A DNA stretch of 61,736 bases from Idiomarina aminovorans (GCF_023155095.1 NZ_JAKNDA010000009.1:1-61736); one strand, 5' to 3'; shown: positions 14,842-25,334, counted from the stretch's first letter. Program-made: numbers and translations. The notes: a model not told the origin generated them from the letters alone.

Positions 14842-15522
14842 TTAAGCAGTAACCCTTGCGCGGGTAACGGTTTTCTTCTCTGCCCGGGCGCTGCGTACCG
14901 CATCAATTTTATTCTTAAGAGCAATAATAAAACCCATGCCGATAAAGGCACCGGGGGGCAATATGGCCAGCAATAACGGATAGTTAACGGTGAACAGCTC
15001 AAGGCGTAGTTGCGCCGCCCATTCGCCCAGCAGCAGTTCGGCTCCGTCAAACAGGGTGCCGTTGCCGATAATTTCACGCATAGCGCCCAGTACCATCAAT
15101 ACCAAGGCAAAGCCGACGCCCATGGCCAGCCCGTCGAATGCTGCCCGTTGCCAGGGGTTTTTAGAGGCATAGGCTTCGGCGCGACCAATAATCGCGCAGT
15201 TAGTGACAATAAGCGGAATGAAGATGCCCAGCGACTGATACAGCTGAAACACGTAGGCGTTCATTAGTAGCTGAACAACAGTGACAAACGTGGCTATAAC
15301 CATGACAAACACCGGAATACGAATTTCCGCGGGCACAAACTGACGCACCAAAGATACGGTAATGTTAGAGCCGACCAGTACGAATAAGGTGGCTAAACCC
15401 ATGCCCATAGCATTGGTTACCGAAGCAGTCACGGCTAATAAAGGGCACAAGCCTAACAGCTGCACTAGTGCAGGGTTGTTGTCCCACAGGCCTTGTTTGG
15501 TCAGGTTTTTGTATTCGTTCAT
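14842..15522 (-). CDS. rnfE: electron transport complex subunit RnfE/RsxE
   Basis: The 226-residue membrane protein has about six hydrophobic helices and conserved [16 protein letters not shown] near its N-terminus, homologous to RnfA. It is an integral part of the Rnf Na+/H+-translocating ferredoxin:NAD+ oxidoreductase. The start at 15522 (MNEYKN) has a good ggaggc Shine-Dalgarno and overlaps rnfG in an ATGA junction; the longer open frame was not used. Confidence 0.95.
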   Translation of the reverse strand: MNEYKNLTKQGLWDNNPALVQLLGLCPLLAVTASVTNAMGMGLATLFVLVGSNITVSLVRQFVPAEIRIPVFVMVIATFVTVVQLLMNAYVFQLYQSLGIFIPLIVTNCAIIGRAEAYASKNPWQRAAFDGLAMGVGFALVLMVLGAMREIIGNGTLFDGAELLLGEWAAQLRLELFTVNYPLLLAILPPGAFIGMGFIIALKNKIDAVRSARAEKKTVTRARVTA

Positions 15523-16160
15523 TGTTTTGCCTCCTGACAATGCGGTAAGTCGGCTTTAAACAGAACATCGGTCTGTTGCTGGAGCTTCAAGGTTGCGCGT
15601 TTTACCGCAGAAACTACCGCGCGCGGAGTAATGGTGGCGCCGGTAAATTGATCAAACATACCACCGTCACGCTGAACGGCCCAGCGGTTGTCGTCTTCGC
15701 CGCGAACACGCTTTTCAGCAAAGCTTTTTATCCAGTCGCTTTTTTTGACTTCAATTTTGTCGCCTAAGCCCGGAGTTTCCTGATGACGCAAGGTTCTTAC
15801 GCCCAGCACTTCGCCGTCGGGTTTTATGGCCAGTAACAAACGAATGGCACCGGAATAGCCGTCTGGCGCAACAATTTCAGCGGCCAGAGCGGTTGGCTGA
15901 TCATTGACCCAGGCACGATATAAAGGCTGCGCTTTACTGCTGCCCAGCGCCGGATCCTGAAGTAACCGGCATGACTGATACAGGTCGTTGTCGTGCAATG
16001 CCGGAGGTATCAGCTGGTTCAGTGTGCGCAGAACTTGCTGCTGTTGTTGTTTGGCAATTTTGTCTTCGGTCAGTACCTGCACGCCAATGATCAAAGACGT
16101 GGCTATGACCGCAAAAGCAGCGAGCAATAACCCATTTTTTTGCATACTGTTAAAAGTCAT
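15519..16160 (-). CDS. rnfG: electron transport complex subunit RnfG/RsxG
   Basis: The 213-residue protein has one N-terminal membrane helix ([18 protein letters not shown]) and a periplasmic FMN-binding domain. [11 protein letters not shown] contains the threonine to which FMN is covalently attached in RnfG. The start at 16160 ([10 protein letters not shown]) was chosen since the longer frame runs into rnfD. It overlaps rnfE by four bases. Confidence 0.95.
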   Translation of the reverse strand: MTFNSMQKNGLLLAAFAVIATSLIIGVQVLTEDKIAKQQQQQVLRTLNQLIPPALHDNDLYQSCRLLQDPALGSSKAQPLYRAWVNDQPTALAAEIVAPDGYSGAIRLLLAIKPDGEVLGVRTLRHQETPGLGDKIEVKKSDWIKSFAEKRVRGEDDNRWAVQRDGGMFDQFTGATITPRAVVSAVKRATLKLQQQTDVLFKADLPHCQEAKQ

Positions 16161-16161
16161 A

Positions 16162-17214
16162 TCAGTCTCCGTGCCCGTAAACAACCGGACGCGTGTACCG
16201 GTCTATGAAAGGTACGCACATGTTGGCCAGCAACACGGCAAAGGCAACGGCGTCGGGGTAACCTCCCCAACTGCGAATAACAAAAACTAAAAAGCCAATC
16301 AGCAAAGCAAAAATAACGCGGCCTCGGTTTGAGGTCGCCGCCGATACCGGGTCCGTGGCAATAAAGAAAGCACCGAGCATCGTGGCTCCGCTTAATGCGT
16401 GGACAATAGGGCCGGGCATTAAATCGGGCGCAAAAATGTGTGCCAAAAAAGCGGGTACGCAAAGGCCGGCAACAAAGCCCAGCGGAATGTGCCAGCTGAT
16501 AATCCGTTGCTGAATCAGAAGTAAACCGCCGACTAAAAAGCCCAGATTTATCCATTGCCAGCCTGCGCCGGCAAAATAACTGAACTCACGCCCCTGATAA
16601 ATTTCAGTCAGGGTGTAGCCTTGGGTCAGTCCTGTTTTTATGGTATCCAACGGGGTTGCCATGGTTACGCCGTCAATACCGGCGCGCAACTGCTCTACGC
16701 TGTAACCCGATGGCGTGTATTCAAATATAATAGTGTGCAAGGTTTGCCATAAAGTCAGCGAATGCTCGCTAATAGTGGAGGCCGGTAACCAGTTGGTCAT
16801 CTGCACCGGGAATGAGATAAGCAGCAGTACATAACCTGCCATCGCCGGGTTAAACAGGTTCTGACCCATACCGCCGTATACGTGTTTAACCACCACAATG
16901 GCGAATAAGGTACCAATAACAATCACCCACCAGGGCGCCAGCGATGGAATACTAATGGCCAGTAAAACCGCTGTGACCAGCGCGGTGTTGTCGCGCAGTG
17001 CAGAAAAGGCCGGGCGGTTGCGGGCAACGGTGCAGGCCATTTCGGCGATTACAGAGGTAGCAACGGCCAGAATCATTTGAAACCAAATGCCGGGGCCGAA
17101 AAAGTAGCTTTGCAGTAATACGCCGGGAACCAACGCATAACAAACCCAGCGCATCATTTCGCTGGTGTTACGCTGGTTATGCCCGTGGGGCGATGGTGCA
17201 ATTCTGAAACTCAT
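16162..17214 (-). CDS. rnfD: electron transport complex subunit RnfD/RsxD
   Basis: The 350-residue polytopic protein, starting [21 protein letters not shown], has the LSGATMLGAFFIATDPVS motif, where threonine carries covalent FMN, plus conserved MGQNLFNPAMAGYV. It forms the membrane core with RnfA and RnfE. It overlaps rnfC by four bases (ATGA) and is followed by rnfG after one base. Confidence 0.95.
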   Translation of the reverse strand: MSFRIAPSPHGHNQRNTSEMMRWVCYALVPGVLLQSYFFGPGIWFQMILAVATSVIAEMACTVARNRPAFSALRDNTALVTAVLLAISIPSLAPWWVIVIGTLFAIVVVKHVYGGMGQNLFNPAMAGYVLLLISFPVQMTNWLPASTISEHSLTLWQTLHTIIFEYTPSGYSVEQLRAGIDGVTMATPLDTIKTGLTQGYTLTEIYQGREFSYFAGAGWQWINLGFLVGGLLLIQQRIISWHIPLGFVAGLCVPAFLAHIFAPDLMPGPIVHALSGATMLGAFFIATDPVSAATSNRGRVIFALLIGFLVFVIRSWGGYPDAVAFAVLLANMCVPFIDRYTRPVVYGHGD

Positions 17215-18851
17215 GACTCATTTCCTTTTGCCGCTTGTGCTGCTTTTTTGGCTTTAGCGCGGGCAATAGCGGCAGCAACAGCAGCCGACTTTCCTGCGGA
17301 TGTGTCGTTGTTTTGTGATGCAGCGTCGGCCGGTTTGTCACCGGCCTTCGTGTCAGCTTTATTAGCTTTTTGCTCTTGCATTCTTTTACGTTCTTCAGAT
17401 GCTTTACGGTGGCGCTCTAAGCGTTCCTGTTTTTCTCGCTCAAGTCGTTCCTGACGTGCTTCAAAACGCTTGCGGGCTTGCTCTGCTTTGGCTTTTTCGC
17501 GGGCAATATTACGCACTTCGGCTTTGGCTTTTCGATAATAATGCACCAATGGAATTTCGCTGGGGCAGACATAAGCACAGGCACCACATTCTATACAGTC
17601 AAATAAGTTGTGTTTTTCCAGTTCGTCGTAGTCTTTGGCCTTAGCCAGCCATTGTAATTGCTGCGGCTGCAAGGTGGCCGGACACACATCAGCACAGGCT
17701 CCGCAGCGAATACAGGCCAGCTCAGCACCGGGTGAGGGCAGTTCCTGCTCGGTTGGCGCTAATACACAGTTGGTGGTTTTAATAACCGGAACTTCGCTGC
17801 TGGGTAAGGTAAAGCCCATCATGGGGCCGCCCATAATAATTCGTTGCTTTTTTTCAGGTGTGAACCCGGACTCATTCAGTAAATGCTGAATGGGGGTGCC
17901 CAGTAACGCCCAGACATTGCCGCGTTGCTTTAGCGACTCGCCGGTTACTGTAACTACACGCTCTAATAATGGCTCACCGTGAATAATGGCGCGTTTAACT
18001 GCGTAGGCGGTACCGACGTTTTGCATCAGAAAGCCGATATCCATAGGCAACTTGCCGGCGGGTACCTGCTGGCCGGTCAGCAATTCAATCAGCTGTTTCT
18101 CACCACCCGAGGGGTATTTGGTGGGAACAACTTTGAGTTCAATTTGTGGATCGTCGTCTATGGCTTCAGCAATGGCTTTAATGGCTTCGGGCTTATTGTC
18201 TTCAATAGCCAGCAGCACCGACTCACAATGGGTCATGTACTGCAAAATGCGGGTGCCGGCAATAATGTCGTTCGCGTATTCCTGCATTAAGCGGTCATCG
18301 GCAGCAATATAGGGTTCGCATTCAACACCGTTAATAATTAAGTGCTTGAGCGGTTTTTGTTGAGCCAGTTTTTGCGCAGTCGGGAACCCGGCGCCGCCTA
18401 ACCCGGCAATGCCAGCTTGCTGAATCAGTTCTAACAGACGAGCCACTTCTACATCACGGTAATCGGGCAACGCGTGCCGGGTGCCCCAGCGTTCTTCGCC
18501 GTCAGGGTGAATGACAATGGCTTGCTCGGGCAAACCGGAGGCGTGAGCAGTAGGGCGTTCTTCAATGGCCGCAATAACGCCCGAGGTTGGCGCATGCAGC
18601 GGTAAGCCCTGGCTTAATCCGGCTTCAGTCAGACGCTGGCCTTTATCGACGCGTTCACCCACTTTAACCAACACTTTGCCGGACGGGCCAATGTGCTGGC
18701 GCACGGGTAAAATCAGTTCCTGCGGTAATGCCAGACGCCGAATAGGTGTGCTAGTAGCGGGCTGTTTTCGCTCCGGCGGGTGAACACCGCCGGGGAACTG
18801 ACCAATAATGCCGGTGTTAAAGTCGCGGTTTAGGGTTTTTACGTCGCTCAT
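17211..18851 (-). CDS. rnfC: electron transport complex subunit RnfC/RsxC
   Basis: The 546-residue peripheral subunit has an N-terminal Rnf barrel, a NADH/FMN-binding domain with [13 protein letters not shown] and [15 protein letters not shown], and two [4Fe-4S] motifs ([12 protein letters not shown] and [12 protein letters not shown]). A charged C-terminal tail rich in K, E, R and A (about 445-546) is a coiled-coil extension of the kind known in proteobacterial RsxC. The start at 18851 (MSDVKTL) overlaps rnfB, and the longer frame upstream lies inside rnfB. Confidence 0.95.
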   Translation of the reverse strand: MSDVKTLNRDFNTGIIGQFPGGVHPPERKQPATSTPIRRLALPQELILPVRQHIGPSGKVLVKVGERVDKGQRLTEAGLSQGLPLHAPTSGVIAAIEERPTAHASGLPEQAIVIHPDGEERWGTRHALPDYRDVEVARLLELIQQAGIAGLGGAGFPTAQKLAQQKPLKHLIINGVECEPYIAADDRLMQEYANDIIAGTRILQYMTHCESVLLAIEDNKPEAIKAIAEAIDDDPQIELKVVPTKYPSGGEKQLIELLTGQQVPAGKLPMDIGFLMQNVGTAYAVKRAIIHGEPLLERVVTVTGESLKQRGNVWALLGTPIQHLLNESGFTPEKKQRIIMGGPMMGFTLPSSEVPVIKTTNCVLAPTEQELPSPGAELACIRCGACADVCPATLQPQQLQWLAKAKDYDELEKHNLFDCIECGACAYVCPSEIPLVHYYRKAKAEVRNIAREKAKAEQARKRFEARQERLEREKQERLERHRKASEERKRMQEQKANKADTKAGDKPADAASQNNDTSAGKSAAVAAAIARAKAKKAAQAAKGNES

Positions 18852-19429
18852 TCCACCACCTTCACCGGAATACTGTTGGCCTTGATATTTTCTTTTACGG
18901 TGTTTAAGTCCCATTGCCAGGTTTCTGGCTTGGCCTTAACTGCAACCATATCAATGCAGTCGACCGGGCAGGGTTCAACACACAGGTCGCAGCCGGTACA
19001 TTCGTGCTCTATAACGGTATGCATTTGCTTCGCCGCACCTAAAATGGCATCAACCGGGCAGGCCTGAATGCACTTGGTACAGCCAATGCATTCGTCTTCG
19101 CGAATAACCGCAACTTTCTTAACGTCTTCTTCGCCGTGCGCACCATCCAGCGGTTTGGCTTCAACGCCCATTAAATCGGCAAGCTGCTTTATGGTCGCTT
19201 CACCGCCGGGCGGGCACTTGTTGATGTCGTCGCCATCGGCAATGGCTTGCGCGTAGGGGCGGCAACCCGGATAACCGCATTGGCCACATTGAGTTTGTGG
19301 CAGAATTTCATCAATTTGATCAACTATAGGGTCGCTCTCGACGCGGAACTTAACCGCGGCAAAACCGAGTATCACCCCGAATATCAGCGCTAATACACCC
19401 AGCGCGATAACTGCTCCGAATAAACTCAT
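18848..19429 (-). CDS. rnfB: electron transport complex subunit RnfB/RsxB
   Basis: The 193-residue protein has an N-terminal membrane helix, the Fe-S domain [13 protein letters not shown] and two ferredoxin-type clusters ([24 protein letters not shown]). It passes electrons between ferredoxin and the membrane flavins. The start overlaps the rnfA stop by one base. Confidence 0.96.
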   Translation of the reverse strand: MSLFGAVIALGVLALIFGVILGFAAVKFRVESDPIVDQIDEILPQTQCGQCGYPGCRPYAQAIADGDDINKCPPGGEATIKQLADLMGVEAKPLDGAHGEEDVKKVAVIREDECIGCTKCIQACPVDAILGAAKQMHTVIEHECTGCDLCVEPCPVDCIDMVAVKAKPETWQWDLNTVKENIKANSIPVKVVE

Positions 19430-20010
19430 TAAGCGCTCACCAATCCGCTAAAGCCCATAAAGGCAAGAGACATAAGCCCTGCGGTTATCATCGCAATAGC
19501 TGAGCCTTTAAACGCCACCGGAACGTCGGCGGCAGCTAAGCGTTCGCGCAGAGCTGAGAATAAAATCAGTACCAGTGAAAAACCAATAGCCGCTCCTAAC
19601 CCATAAACAATAGACTGCACAAAGTTGTGCTGCTCGTTGACGTTAAGTAAGGCCACCCCTAAAACCGCGCAGTTGGTGGTAATAAGCGGCAGAAAAATGC
19701 CCAGCAACCGGTACAGTGTCGGGCTGGTTTTGTGCACGACCATTTCCGTAAATTGCACCACTACCGCAATAACCAGAATAAAGCTGAGCGTTTGCAACGA
19801 CATTAAGTCGAGTGGCTCTAGCAAGTATTGATTGACCAGGTAGCTACAGACCGACGCCAGGGTCAGCACAAAAGTGGTGGCTGCAGACATGCCAATAGCC
19901 GTGTCTAACTTGCTGGAAACGCCCATAAACGGGCATAGGCCAAGGAACTTAACCAACACAAAGTTGTTGACCAGCACGGTGCCTATCAGTAGCAGTAAGT
20001 AATCGGTCAT
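19429..20010 (-). CDS. rnfA: electron transport complex subunit RnfA/RsxA
   Basis: The 193-residue six-helix membrane protein starts [32 protein letters not shown], the strongly conserved RnfA N-terminus containing the cysteine that helps hold an intramembrane iron-sulfur site. It is the first gene of rnfABCDGE-nth. The complex may use Na+, in keeping with the sodium motor gene nearby; that coupling is inferred. Confidence 0.96.
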   Translation of the reverse strand: MTDYLLLLIGTVLVNNFVLVKFLGLCPFMGVSSKLDTAIGMSAATTFVLTLASVCSYLVNQYLLEPLDLMSLQTLSFILVIAVVVQFTEMVVHKTSPTLYRLLGIFLPLITTNCAVLGVALLNVNEQHNFVQSIVYGLGAAIGFSLVLILFSALRERLAAADVPVAFKGSAIAMITAGLMSLAFMGFSGLVSA

Positions 20011-20204
20011 TCACTTTTCCGGATACTGTGGTTATTTATGAGCCCACATTATCGGTGTTTTGGCCGCTATAAACAACAGACAGCGAGCATGTCTTCAGGA
20101 GAAAATTTATGCATTGTCATGCTTTGTTCACGAAATTGCTGATTTAGTGTCACAAAGCCTTGGCAAGGTGGCCTCAACTGACGCCACATTGGGTTTTAAA
20201 CCAC

Positions 20205-20714
20205 ATGGTATTACTCAGTTATTTACAACGCTTTGATCGCTATTGTTATTGTCTGGTCTCGGGGTTGCGGGCGAAAGATCTGCCCGGACAAATTGCTCTG
20301 CTCACCTCCCGCAGCGGCGATGGTTACGGATACCTCGCTATTGCTTTACTGGCATGGATGCTGGATGAATCCGGCGATGAATACTTTACTTTTTTATTAT
20401 TGGCATTTGCGCTGGAACTTCCTCTTTACTGGATAATGAAAAACAGTTTTCGACGGCAACGCCCCTGCGAACTTAATTTAACGTTAGCCTCGCTGGTTGT
20501 TGCCAGTGATAAGTTCAGCTTTCCATCAGGCCATACCGCGGCAGGATTCCTGTTTGCCATCATCACCTACCACTATTATCCGGAACTGGGTTTAGTCTGT
20601 TTTGGCTGGGCGTTGGGCATTGGTGCCTCCAGAGTTGTGGTCGGAGTTCATTATCCCGGCGATATTGTCGCCGGTGTGTTGCTGGCTGTCGTTGTCTCGG
20701 AGTTGGTTATATGA
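20205..20714 (+). CDS. PAP2-family membrane phosphatase
   Basis: The protein has several membrane helices and the acid-phosphatase/PAP2 signature in three parts: KNSFRRQRP, FPSGHTAAGF and SRVVVGVHYPGDIVAG. This family dephosphorylates undecaprenyl pyrophosphate, phosphatidate or related lipids. The start is uncertain: ATG 20205 was chosen, but a TTG at 20160 would add 15 residues, and neither has a clear Shine-Dalgarno. It overlaps the glycosyltransferase by four bases and is probably in an operon with it, suggesting envelope lipid or glycan metabolism. Confidence 0.85.
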   Translation: MVLLSYLQRFDRYCYCLVSGLRAKDLPGQIALLTSRSGDGYGYLAIALLAWMLDESGDEYFTFLLLAFALELPLYWIMKNSFRRQRPCELNLTLASLVVASDKFSFPSGHTAAGFLFAIITYHYYPELGLVCFGWALGIGASRVVVGVHYPGDIVAGVLLAVVVSELVI

Positions 20715-21745
20715 AAATTCTTTATGGTATACAGGGCACCGGCAATGGTCATTTAAGCCGTTGCCATACCTTGGCAAAATACTTAGCAAAGCATGACAAT
20801 CTCAATATGGACTACTTGATCTCCGGTCGTGAAGCGAATGGATTGTTCGATATGGATGTATTCGGTGATTATCAATGGCGGCAGGGCTTGTCCTTTGTCA
20901 CACAGAGGGGCCGGCTGCGCAGACGCAAAACGTTGCTGAATAATGACTGGAAGCAGTTTTGGCAGGATGTAAAAAGCTTACCTGTTGAAAAATATGATTT
21001 AGTCATTACCGATTATGAACCCGTAACTGCCTGGGCGGCTAAAAAGAGAGGAATACGGTGTATTGGTCTGGGGCGGCAATACGCCTTTCAGGAGCCTGAG
21101 CTGTTTCAACGGCTGTCCTGGTGGCAGAAACAACTGATTTTATCGTTTGCACCGTGTTCCGATCCGGTTGGGATGCACTGGCTGGCGAGTGGTAACGCCA
21201 TTCCGCCGGTGGTAAGACAAGAAGAAAATGCCTGTGCCGGACTCATGCAACGTGTGGTGGTGTACCTTCCCTTTGAAGATCCGGGGCACATTATTGATCA
21301 GCTTCAGCCGCTGGATAATTACGAATTTTCGGTATTCCATCCGCAGGTTAAGCGTGAGTCGCTGGGACATATTGAATGTTACCCGCCGTCGCGGAACGAG
21401 TTTGCGGCGCACTTTAGTAAAGCGTCGGCCATTTTGTCGAATGCAGGCTTTGAAACCAGTTGTGAAGCTCTGAGCCAGGGAAAGGCGTTGGCGGTAAAGC
21501 CATTAACCGGACAGTTTGAGCAAAAATGGAATGCCCGAATACTGCAGGAACAAGGTTTAGCCTGTGTACTTAAGCGCCTTGATACCGTGTTGATTGATAA
21601 GTGGCTGACGCAGCGACAGCCACGGAGATTGTACTGGCCGAATGTGGCAGAGGTTTTAGCGCAGTGGATAGCGGCCGGTGCAACCAAACCTATCGCTGAA
21701 TTAAGTGCCGGGCTGTGGTCCGAACACAAAAAAACCGCCATATAG
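20711..21745 (+). CDS. MJ1255/VC2487-type glycosyltransferase
   Basis: The 344-residue protein starts MKILYGIQGTGNGHLSRCHTLAKYL, a GT-B-like nucleotide-sugar fold, and has SNAGFETSCEALSQGKALAVKPL near the C-terminus. This is the donor-binding motif of the TIGR00661 (MJ1255) glycosyltransferases. The donor and acceptor are unknown. The stop codon lies in the loop of a terminator hairpin. It is coupled to the PAP2 gene, suggesting transfer of sugar to a lipid carrier or membrane lipid. Confidence 0.85.
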   Translation: MKILYGIQGTGNGHLSRCHTLAKYLAKHDNLNMDYLISGREANGLFDMDVFGDYQWRQGLSFVTQRGRLRRRKTLLNNDWKQFWQDVKSLPVEKYDLVITDYEPVTAWAAKKRGIRCIGLGRQYAFQEPELFQRLSWWQKQLILSFAPCSDPVGMHWLASGNAIPPVVRQEENACAGLMQRVVVYLPFEDPGHIIDQLQPLDNYEFSVFHPQVKRESLGHIECYPPSRNEFAAHFSKASAILSNAGFETSCEALSQGKALAVKPLTGQFEQKWNARILQEQGLACVLKRLDTVLIDKWLTQRQPRRLYWPNVAEVLAQWIAAGATKPIAELSAGLWSEHKKTAI

Positions 21746-21753
21746 GCGGTTTT
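21731..21753. terminator. bidirectional terminator containing a stop codon
   Basis: aaaaccgcc (21731-21739), loop atata, ggcggtttt (21745-21753). The glycosyltransferase stop TAG (21743-21745) is within it. On the minus strand eight T follow the stem, so it also ends the tRNA-Asn transcript. Confidence 0.8.
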
Positions 21754-21762
21754 CTCTGAATT

Positions 21763-21839
21763 TGGCTCCCCAGGTTGGATTCGAACCAACGACACATGGA
21801 TTAACAGTCCACCGCTCTAACCAGCTGAGCTACTAGGGA
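21763..21839 (-). tRNA. tRNA-Asn (GTT), copy 1
   Basis: On the minus strand this folds as a 77-base cloverleaf including encoded CCA. The anticodon loop is CTGTTAA (GTT), the T loop GGTTCGAATCC. It differs from copy 2 by one acceptor-stem base (tccctag versus tccccag), which keeps pairing as U-G. Confidence 0.97.
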
Positions 21840-21861
21840 ATTGTATAAGTTGTATGTTGTT

Positions 21862-21938
21862 TGGCTCCCCAGGTTGGATTCGAACCAACGACACATGGAT
21901 TAACAGTCCACCGCTCTAACCAGCTGAGCTACTGGGGA
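21862..21938 (-). tRNA. tRNA-Asn (GTT), copy 2
   Basis: This is a 77-base cloverleaf with encoded CCA and anticodon GTT. It is the promoter-proximal copy, 22 bases from copy 1, and is co-transcribed with it. Confidence 0.97.
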
Positions 21939-21958
21939 ACAACATTCAACGGCTGCGA

Positions 21959-21987
21959 ATATTAAAGCTCCTGAGCAGGGGTGTCAA
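21959..21987 (-). promoter_or_regulatory. sigma-70 promoter of the tRNA-Asn pair
   Basis: On the minus strand TTGACA (21982-21987) and TAATAT (21959-21964) are separated by 17 bases, about 20 bases before the first tRNA. Confidence 0.8.
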
Positions 21988-22158
21988 CTATTCTGTGAAG
22001 GTTTTTAAAGGAAAAAGGTTTGGTTGTCGAAAAAGTCAGCAAATGCGCTTTTTAATCGTATTCGTGTAAAAATCTCTATTAATCGCTATCGCTGACAATG
22101 TCAAGTAACTACCAAAGTTGCATCTATAACATTAGTGGTAACTTTACGACCCATCGTA

Positions 22159-22510
22159 TTATCCACAGATATCTGAATGTCGCAGTAGATAACGGCTACA
22201 TGATCTTATCCACGGAATCTGTGGATAACCTTGTGTTTAACTCTGTTAAGTTGTAACAATGATGCGGCTTTAAGGGCGATTTTGGCGCTGGTTAAAAAGT
22301 AACGTAGAAATAAAAAAGTTATAAAATACAGTGATTTAAATAAAAATGATGAATAAATGTTCATATTGGTGATCGATTCACCATCCAATGCCCGAAGAAT
22401 CAGCAACTTGTGTATTTCTTAGTGAAATTGACTAAAAAACACGCCAAAAAATCCTTTGTAAAATTGAATAATCAGGCTTGACATTGATAGGTTTGATCTG
22501 GATCTGATCG
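22159..22510. other. origin-like intergenic region: DnaA boxes, AT-rich stretch, GATC sites
   Basis: This is a gene-free stretch (the whole gap is 21939-22654). It holds perfect DnaA boxes TTATCCACA at 22159-22167 and, inverted, TGTGGATAA at 22220-22228, plus TTATCCACG at 22206-22214 facing the latter. An AT-rich tract runs from about 22283 to 22360. Five GATC sites lie at 22202, 22371, 22495, 22501 and 22506. This resembles a DnaA-binding control locus (datA/DARS type) or an origin. No initiator gene is adjacent. Confidence 0.6.
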
Positions 22511-22612
22511 GAAGGGCAGAGAGGTTTTTTTAGTAATTTGTAATAAAAGTATCAAACTGAAAAAAGCTGATATTAGCAGGATTTAAGCTCGAATAAGCGT
22601 TAAATTAACCGG

Positions 22613-22647
22613 GTTTTGGCGCTCATTAGCTAAAATGGCGCCAAAAC
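22613..22647 (-). terminator. hairpin downstream of the aminotransferase
   Basis: gttttggcgc (22613-22622) and gcgccaaaac (22638-22647) form a 10-base stem 8 bases past the stop. The T-run on the minus strand is weak, so it may be a poor terminator. Confidence 0.5.
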
Positions 22648-22654
22648 GGTTGTT

Positions 22655-23842
22655 TTATAAACTTTCTGAAAAGTTTCTGATGCGTTTTACGGCTTCTTTC
22701 AGAGTGTCCATGCGGGTTGCGAACGACAAACGACAATAACCTTCAGTACCAAACGCAGAGCCGGGCACAAGCGCTACGTTGGCTTCTGTTAATAATTTTT
22801 CACAGAGCGCAACGTCATTATTGACTTCTGCTTTCGCCATAAGACCTTCAACGTGGGCAAACGCATAAAACGTACCGTCGCCGGGTACGCAATTAACACC
22901 GTTAATGTCATTAAGTGCATCTACTAAGTAATCGTGACGCTCTTTAAACGCAGTAATCATGGTGTCAATACAGCTTTGGTCACCATTTAAAGCAGCGGCT
23001 GCTGCATGCTGACTGATGCTGGCCGGGTTGGAGGTGCTTTGCGACTGCATTTTTTTCATAGCCGCAATAATGGGTTTAGGGCCTGCGGCATAGCCGATGC
23101 GCCAACCGGTCATGGCATAGGCTTTAGATACGCCGGTAAGAATAACTGTACGATCTTTAAGATCCGGTGCCACCATCGGCAAGTTAGCAAAAGGTGAGTC
23201 ACTCCAGAGAATGTGCTCGTACATGTCGTCGGTAGCGATTAATACGTTGGGATAATCGCGCAGTACTTCCGCCAGGGCTTTTAATTCGTCAGCCGTATAA
23301 GCCGTACCTGCCGGATTCGATGGGCTATTAATAAACATCAGGCGTGTTTTGTCGGTCAATGCGTCACGCAATTGTTCCGCTGTAATCTTAAAACGCTGAT
23401 CAATACCGGCTTTAACAATAACGGGTTCGGCACCAACCAGCTTGGTCATATCCGGGTAGGATACCCAATAAGGTGCCGGAATAATGACTTCATCGCCCGG
23501 GTTTAACCAGACACTGAGTAAATTAAAGATACTGTGTTTACCGCCGGCAGAAACAATAACTTCATTGCGCTCGTAGCTCAGGTTATTGTCACGCTGTAAC
23601 TTTTTTATGACCGCATCTTTTAATTCATCGATACCATCAACGGCGGTATATTTGGTTTTACCATCGCGAATGGCCTGAATCGCGGCCTCTTTGATAAAAT
23701 CCGGCGTATCAAAATCTGGCTCGCCGACGCCCAGGCCAATAACATCTTTGCCTTGTTGGCGCAGTTCATTGGCTTTTTGAGTAACCGCCAGAGTCGGTGA
23801 CGGTTGAATAGCATTGATACGATCAGAGAGTTGATAATCCAC
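22655..23842 (-). CDS. class I aspartate/aromatic aminotransferase (AspC-like)
   Basis: The 395-residue PLP enzyme has GLGVGEPDFDTPDFI near its N-terminus, SPSNPAGT, the PLP lysine in TGVSKAYAMTGWRIGYAAGP and CRLSFATRM for substrate carboxylate binding. It is of the subgroup I-gamma/1a type that transfers amino groups between aspartate (or aromatic residues) and 2-oxoglutarate. The start is GTG at 23842 (VDYQLSDRI) behind agga; a much longer open frame into the MATE gene's upstream region has no homologous character. It is divergent from the MATE exporter. Confidence 0.92.
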   Translation of the reverse strand: MDYQLSDRINAIQPSPTLAVTQKANELRQQGKDVIGLGVGEPDFDTPDFIKEAAIQAIRDGKTKYTAVDGIDELKDAVIKKLQRDNNLSYERNEVIVSAGGKHSIFNLLSVWLNPGDEVIIPAPYWVSYPDMTKLVGAEPVIVKAGIDQRFKITAEQLRDALTDKTRLMFINSPSNPAGTAYTADELKALAEVLRDYPNVLIATDDMYEHILWSDSPFANLPMVAPDLKDRTVILTGVSKAYAMTGWRIGYAAGPKPIIAAMKKMQSQSTSNPASISQHAAAAALNGDQSCIDTMITAFKERHDYLVDALNDINGVNCVPGDGTFYAFAHVEGLMAKAEVNNDVALCEKLLTEANVALVPGSAFGTEGYCRLSFATRMDTLKEAVKRIRNFSESL

Positions 23843-23975
23843 GTTCAGATCCTGTTTTTCGCAAGGGGTGAAATGCCCTTTACTATACGGATCGCAGTGG
23901 CTAAAGTCCATTCTCCGTAGCCACAAAGCGCAGTCTGATGTACACTGTTGCGCTATTGAACTGAGGAGGGATTGA

Positions 23976-25334
23976 ATGGCAGCTGCCGACGCATCAAGAA
24001 GTCTTATCAGCGCGCCGGTAGGACAAAAACTCTGGGAAATGACCTGGCCAGTAATTTTCGGTGTGGCTACCCTTATCAGTTTTAATGTTGTCGATACCTT
24101 CTTTATCAGTATGCTTGGAACCGACCCGTTAGCGGCGGTCAGCTTTACTTTCCCCGTTACTTTTACCGTTATCAGCCTGGCCATAGGCCTGGGCATTGGA
24201 ACCTCTGCTGTTATTGCCCGTAAGTACGGTTCAGAGAAACCCGGAGAAGCGCATTTTGACGGTTTTTCAGCGCTTTCGGTGTCAGCGTTATTAGTCGCTG
24301 CTTTGGCATTGGTTGGCTACTTATTGATGGACCCTGTTTTCAGCTTGTTGCAGGCACAAGAACGCTTGATGCCGCTTATTCGCGAGTATATGACCTGGTG
24401 GTATCTGGGGTGTGTGATGTTAGTCACACCCATGGTAGGTAATGCTATATTGCGTGCATCGGGGGATACCCGGACGCCATCGTTGATTATGGCCTCCGGT
24501 GGCTTAGCCAATGCGATTTTTGATCCCATTTTAATTTTTGGCTGGGGGCCTGTCCCGGCAATGGGAATTGAGGGCGCAGCGCTGGCCAGTGTTATTTCCT
24601 GGTTCAGTGGTTTGTTTTTAGTGTTCTGGTTGCTGCAAAGAAAAAAATTGGTGTCTTCAAAACCGCCCGGTGAAACGCTGTTTGTCCGGGCCTGGATAAA
24701 ATCAGCTCGTGGTATTTTAAAAATTGGCATGCCGGCAGCCAGTGCAAATATGTTAACGCCTTTAGCCATGTCGATAATGACCGCTATTGTTGCCTCATAC
24801 GGTGCTCCAGCAGTAGCTGCATTTGGTGTGGGCTCGCGCCTGGAGTCATTGGCCAGCGTTATTATTTTGGCCTTGTCCATGTCTTTGCCGCCGTTAATCA
24901 GCCAAAACTACGGCGCTGATCGCAGTGACCGGGTTAAACAAGCCTACCGAACCGCATTAAAAGCGGTACTGGCAATTCAGACTGTGATTTATTTACTGCT
25001 GTTAGTTGGTGCGCACTGGATAGCTCAGGTTTTTACCGAGGAACAGGTCGTTGCCGACATTGTTAAGCTCTTTATTTATATTATGCCGTTGGGTTATGGG
25101 TTGCAGGGCGTGATTATACTAACCAACTCCAGCTTTAACGCTGTGCACCGGCCAATGAATGCTCTATGGCTGAGCATTATCCGTTTATTTGTGCTGTTTG
25201 TGCCGCTCTCGTATTTAGGAAGTTTGCTCGCTGACCTAACTGGTTTGTTTATTGGTGGTGTGGTCGCTAATCTGTTTACTGCTGTTATTGCGTATTGGTG
25301 GTTTTCACGCGAGTTGAGGAGAGAACGTGGCTAA
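23976..25334 (+). CDS. MATE-family multidrug/cation exporter
   Basis: The 452-residue protein has about 12 membrane helices arranged as two homologous halves and begins [43 protein letters not shown] and GMPAASANM are typical MATE motifs. These use Na+ or H+ gradients to export cationic compounds. gaggagg (23963-23969) provides a good Shine-Dalgarno. Its end overlaps the uvrB start by eight bases, so uvrB may be co-transcribed with it. Confidence 0.92.
   Translation: MAAADASRSLISAPVGQKLWEMTWPVIFGVATLISFNVVDTFFISMLGTDPLAAVSFTFPVTFTVISLAIGLGIGTSAVIARKYGSEKPGEAHFDGFSALSVSALLVAALALVGYLLMDPVFSLLQAQERLMPLIREYMTWWYLGCVMLVTPMVGNAILRASGDTRTPSLIMASGGLANAIFDPILIFGWGPVPAMGIEGAALASVISWFSGLFLVFWLLQRKKLVSSKPPGETLFVRAWIKSARGILKIGMPAASANMLTPLAMSIMTAIVASYGAPAVAAFGVGSRLESLASVIILALSMSLPPLISQNYGADRSDRVKQAYRTALKAVLAIQTVIYLLLLVGAHWIAQVFTEEQVVADIVKLFIYIMPLGYGLQGVIILTNSSFNAVHRPMNALWLSIIRLFVLFVPLSYLGSLLADLTGLFIGGVVANLFTAVIAYWWFSRELRRERG

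Noticed and set aside
22206-22406. 66-codon minus-strand open frame in the DnaA-box region
   Set aside because: It is AT-rich, Phe/Leu-biased, without a ribosome site, and overlaps the DnaA boxes; probably chance.
22478-22540. TTGACA followed by a T-rich run, considered as a small RNA gene
   Set aside because: No -10 element at 16-18 bases and no stable hairpin before the T-run.
23843-24196. 118-residue N-terminal extension of the aminotransferase
   Set aside because: It lies over the divergent MATE gene start, has a Ser/Lys-rich random look, and the enzyme family begins at the GTG 23842.
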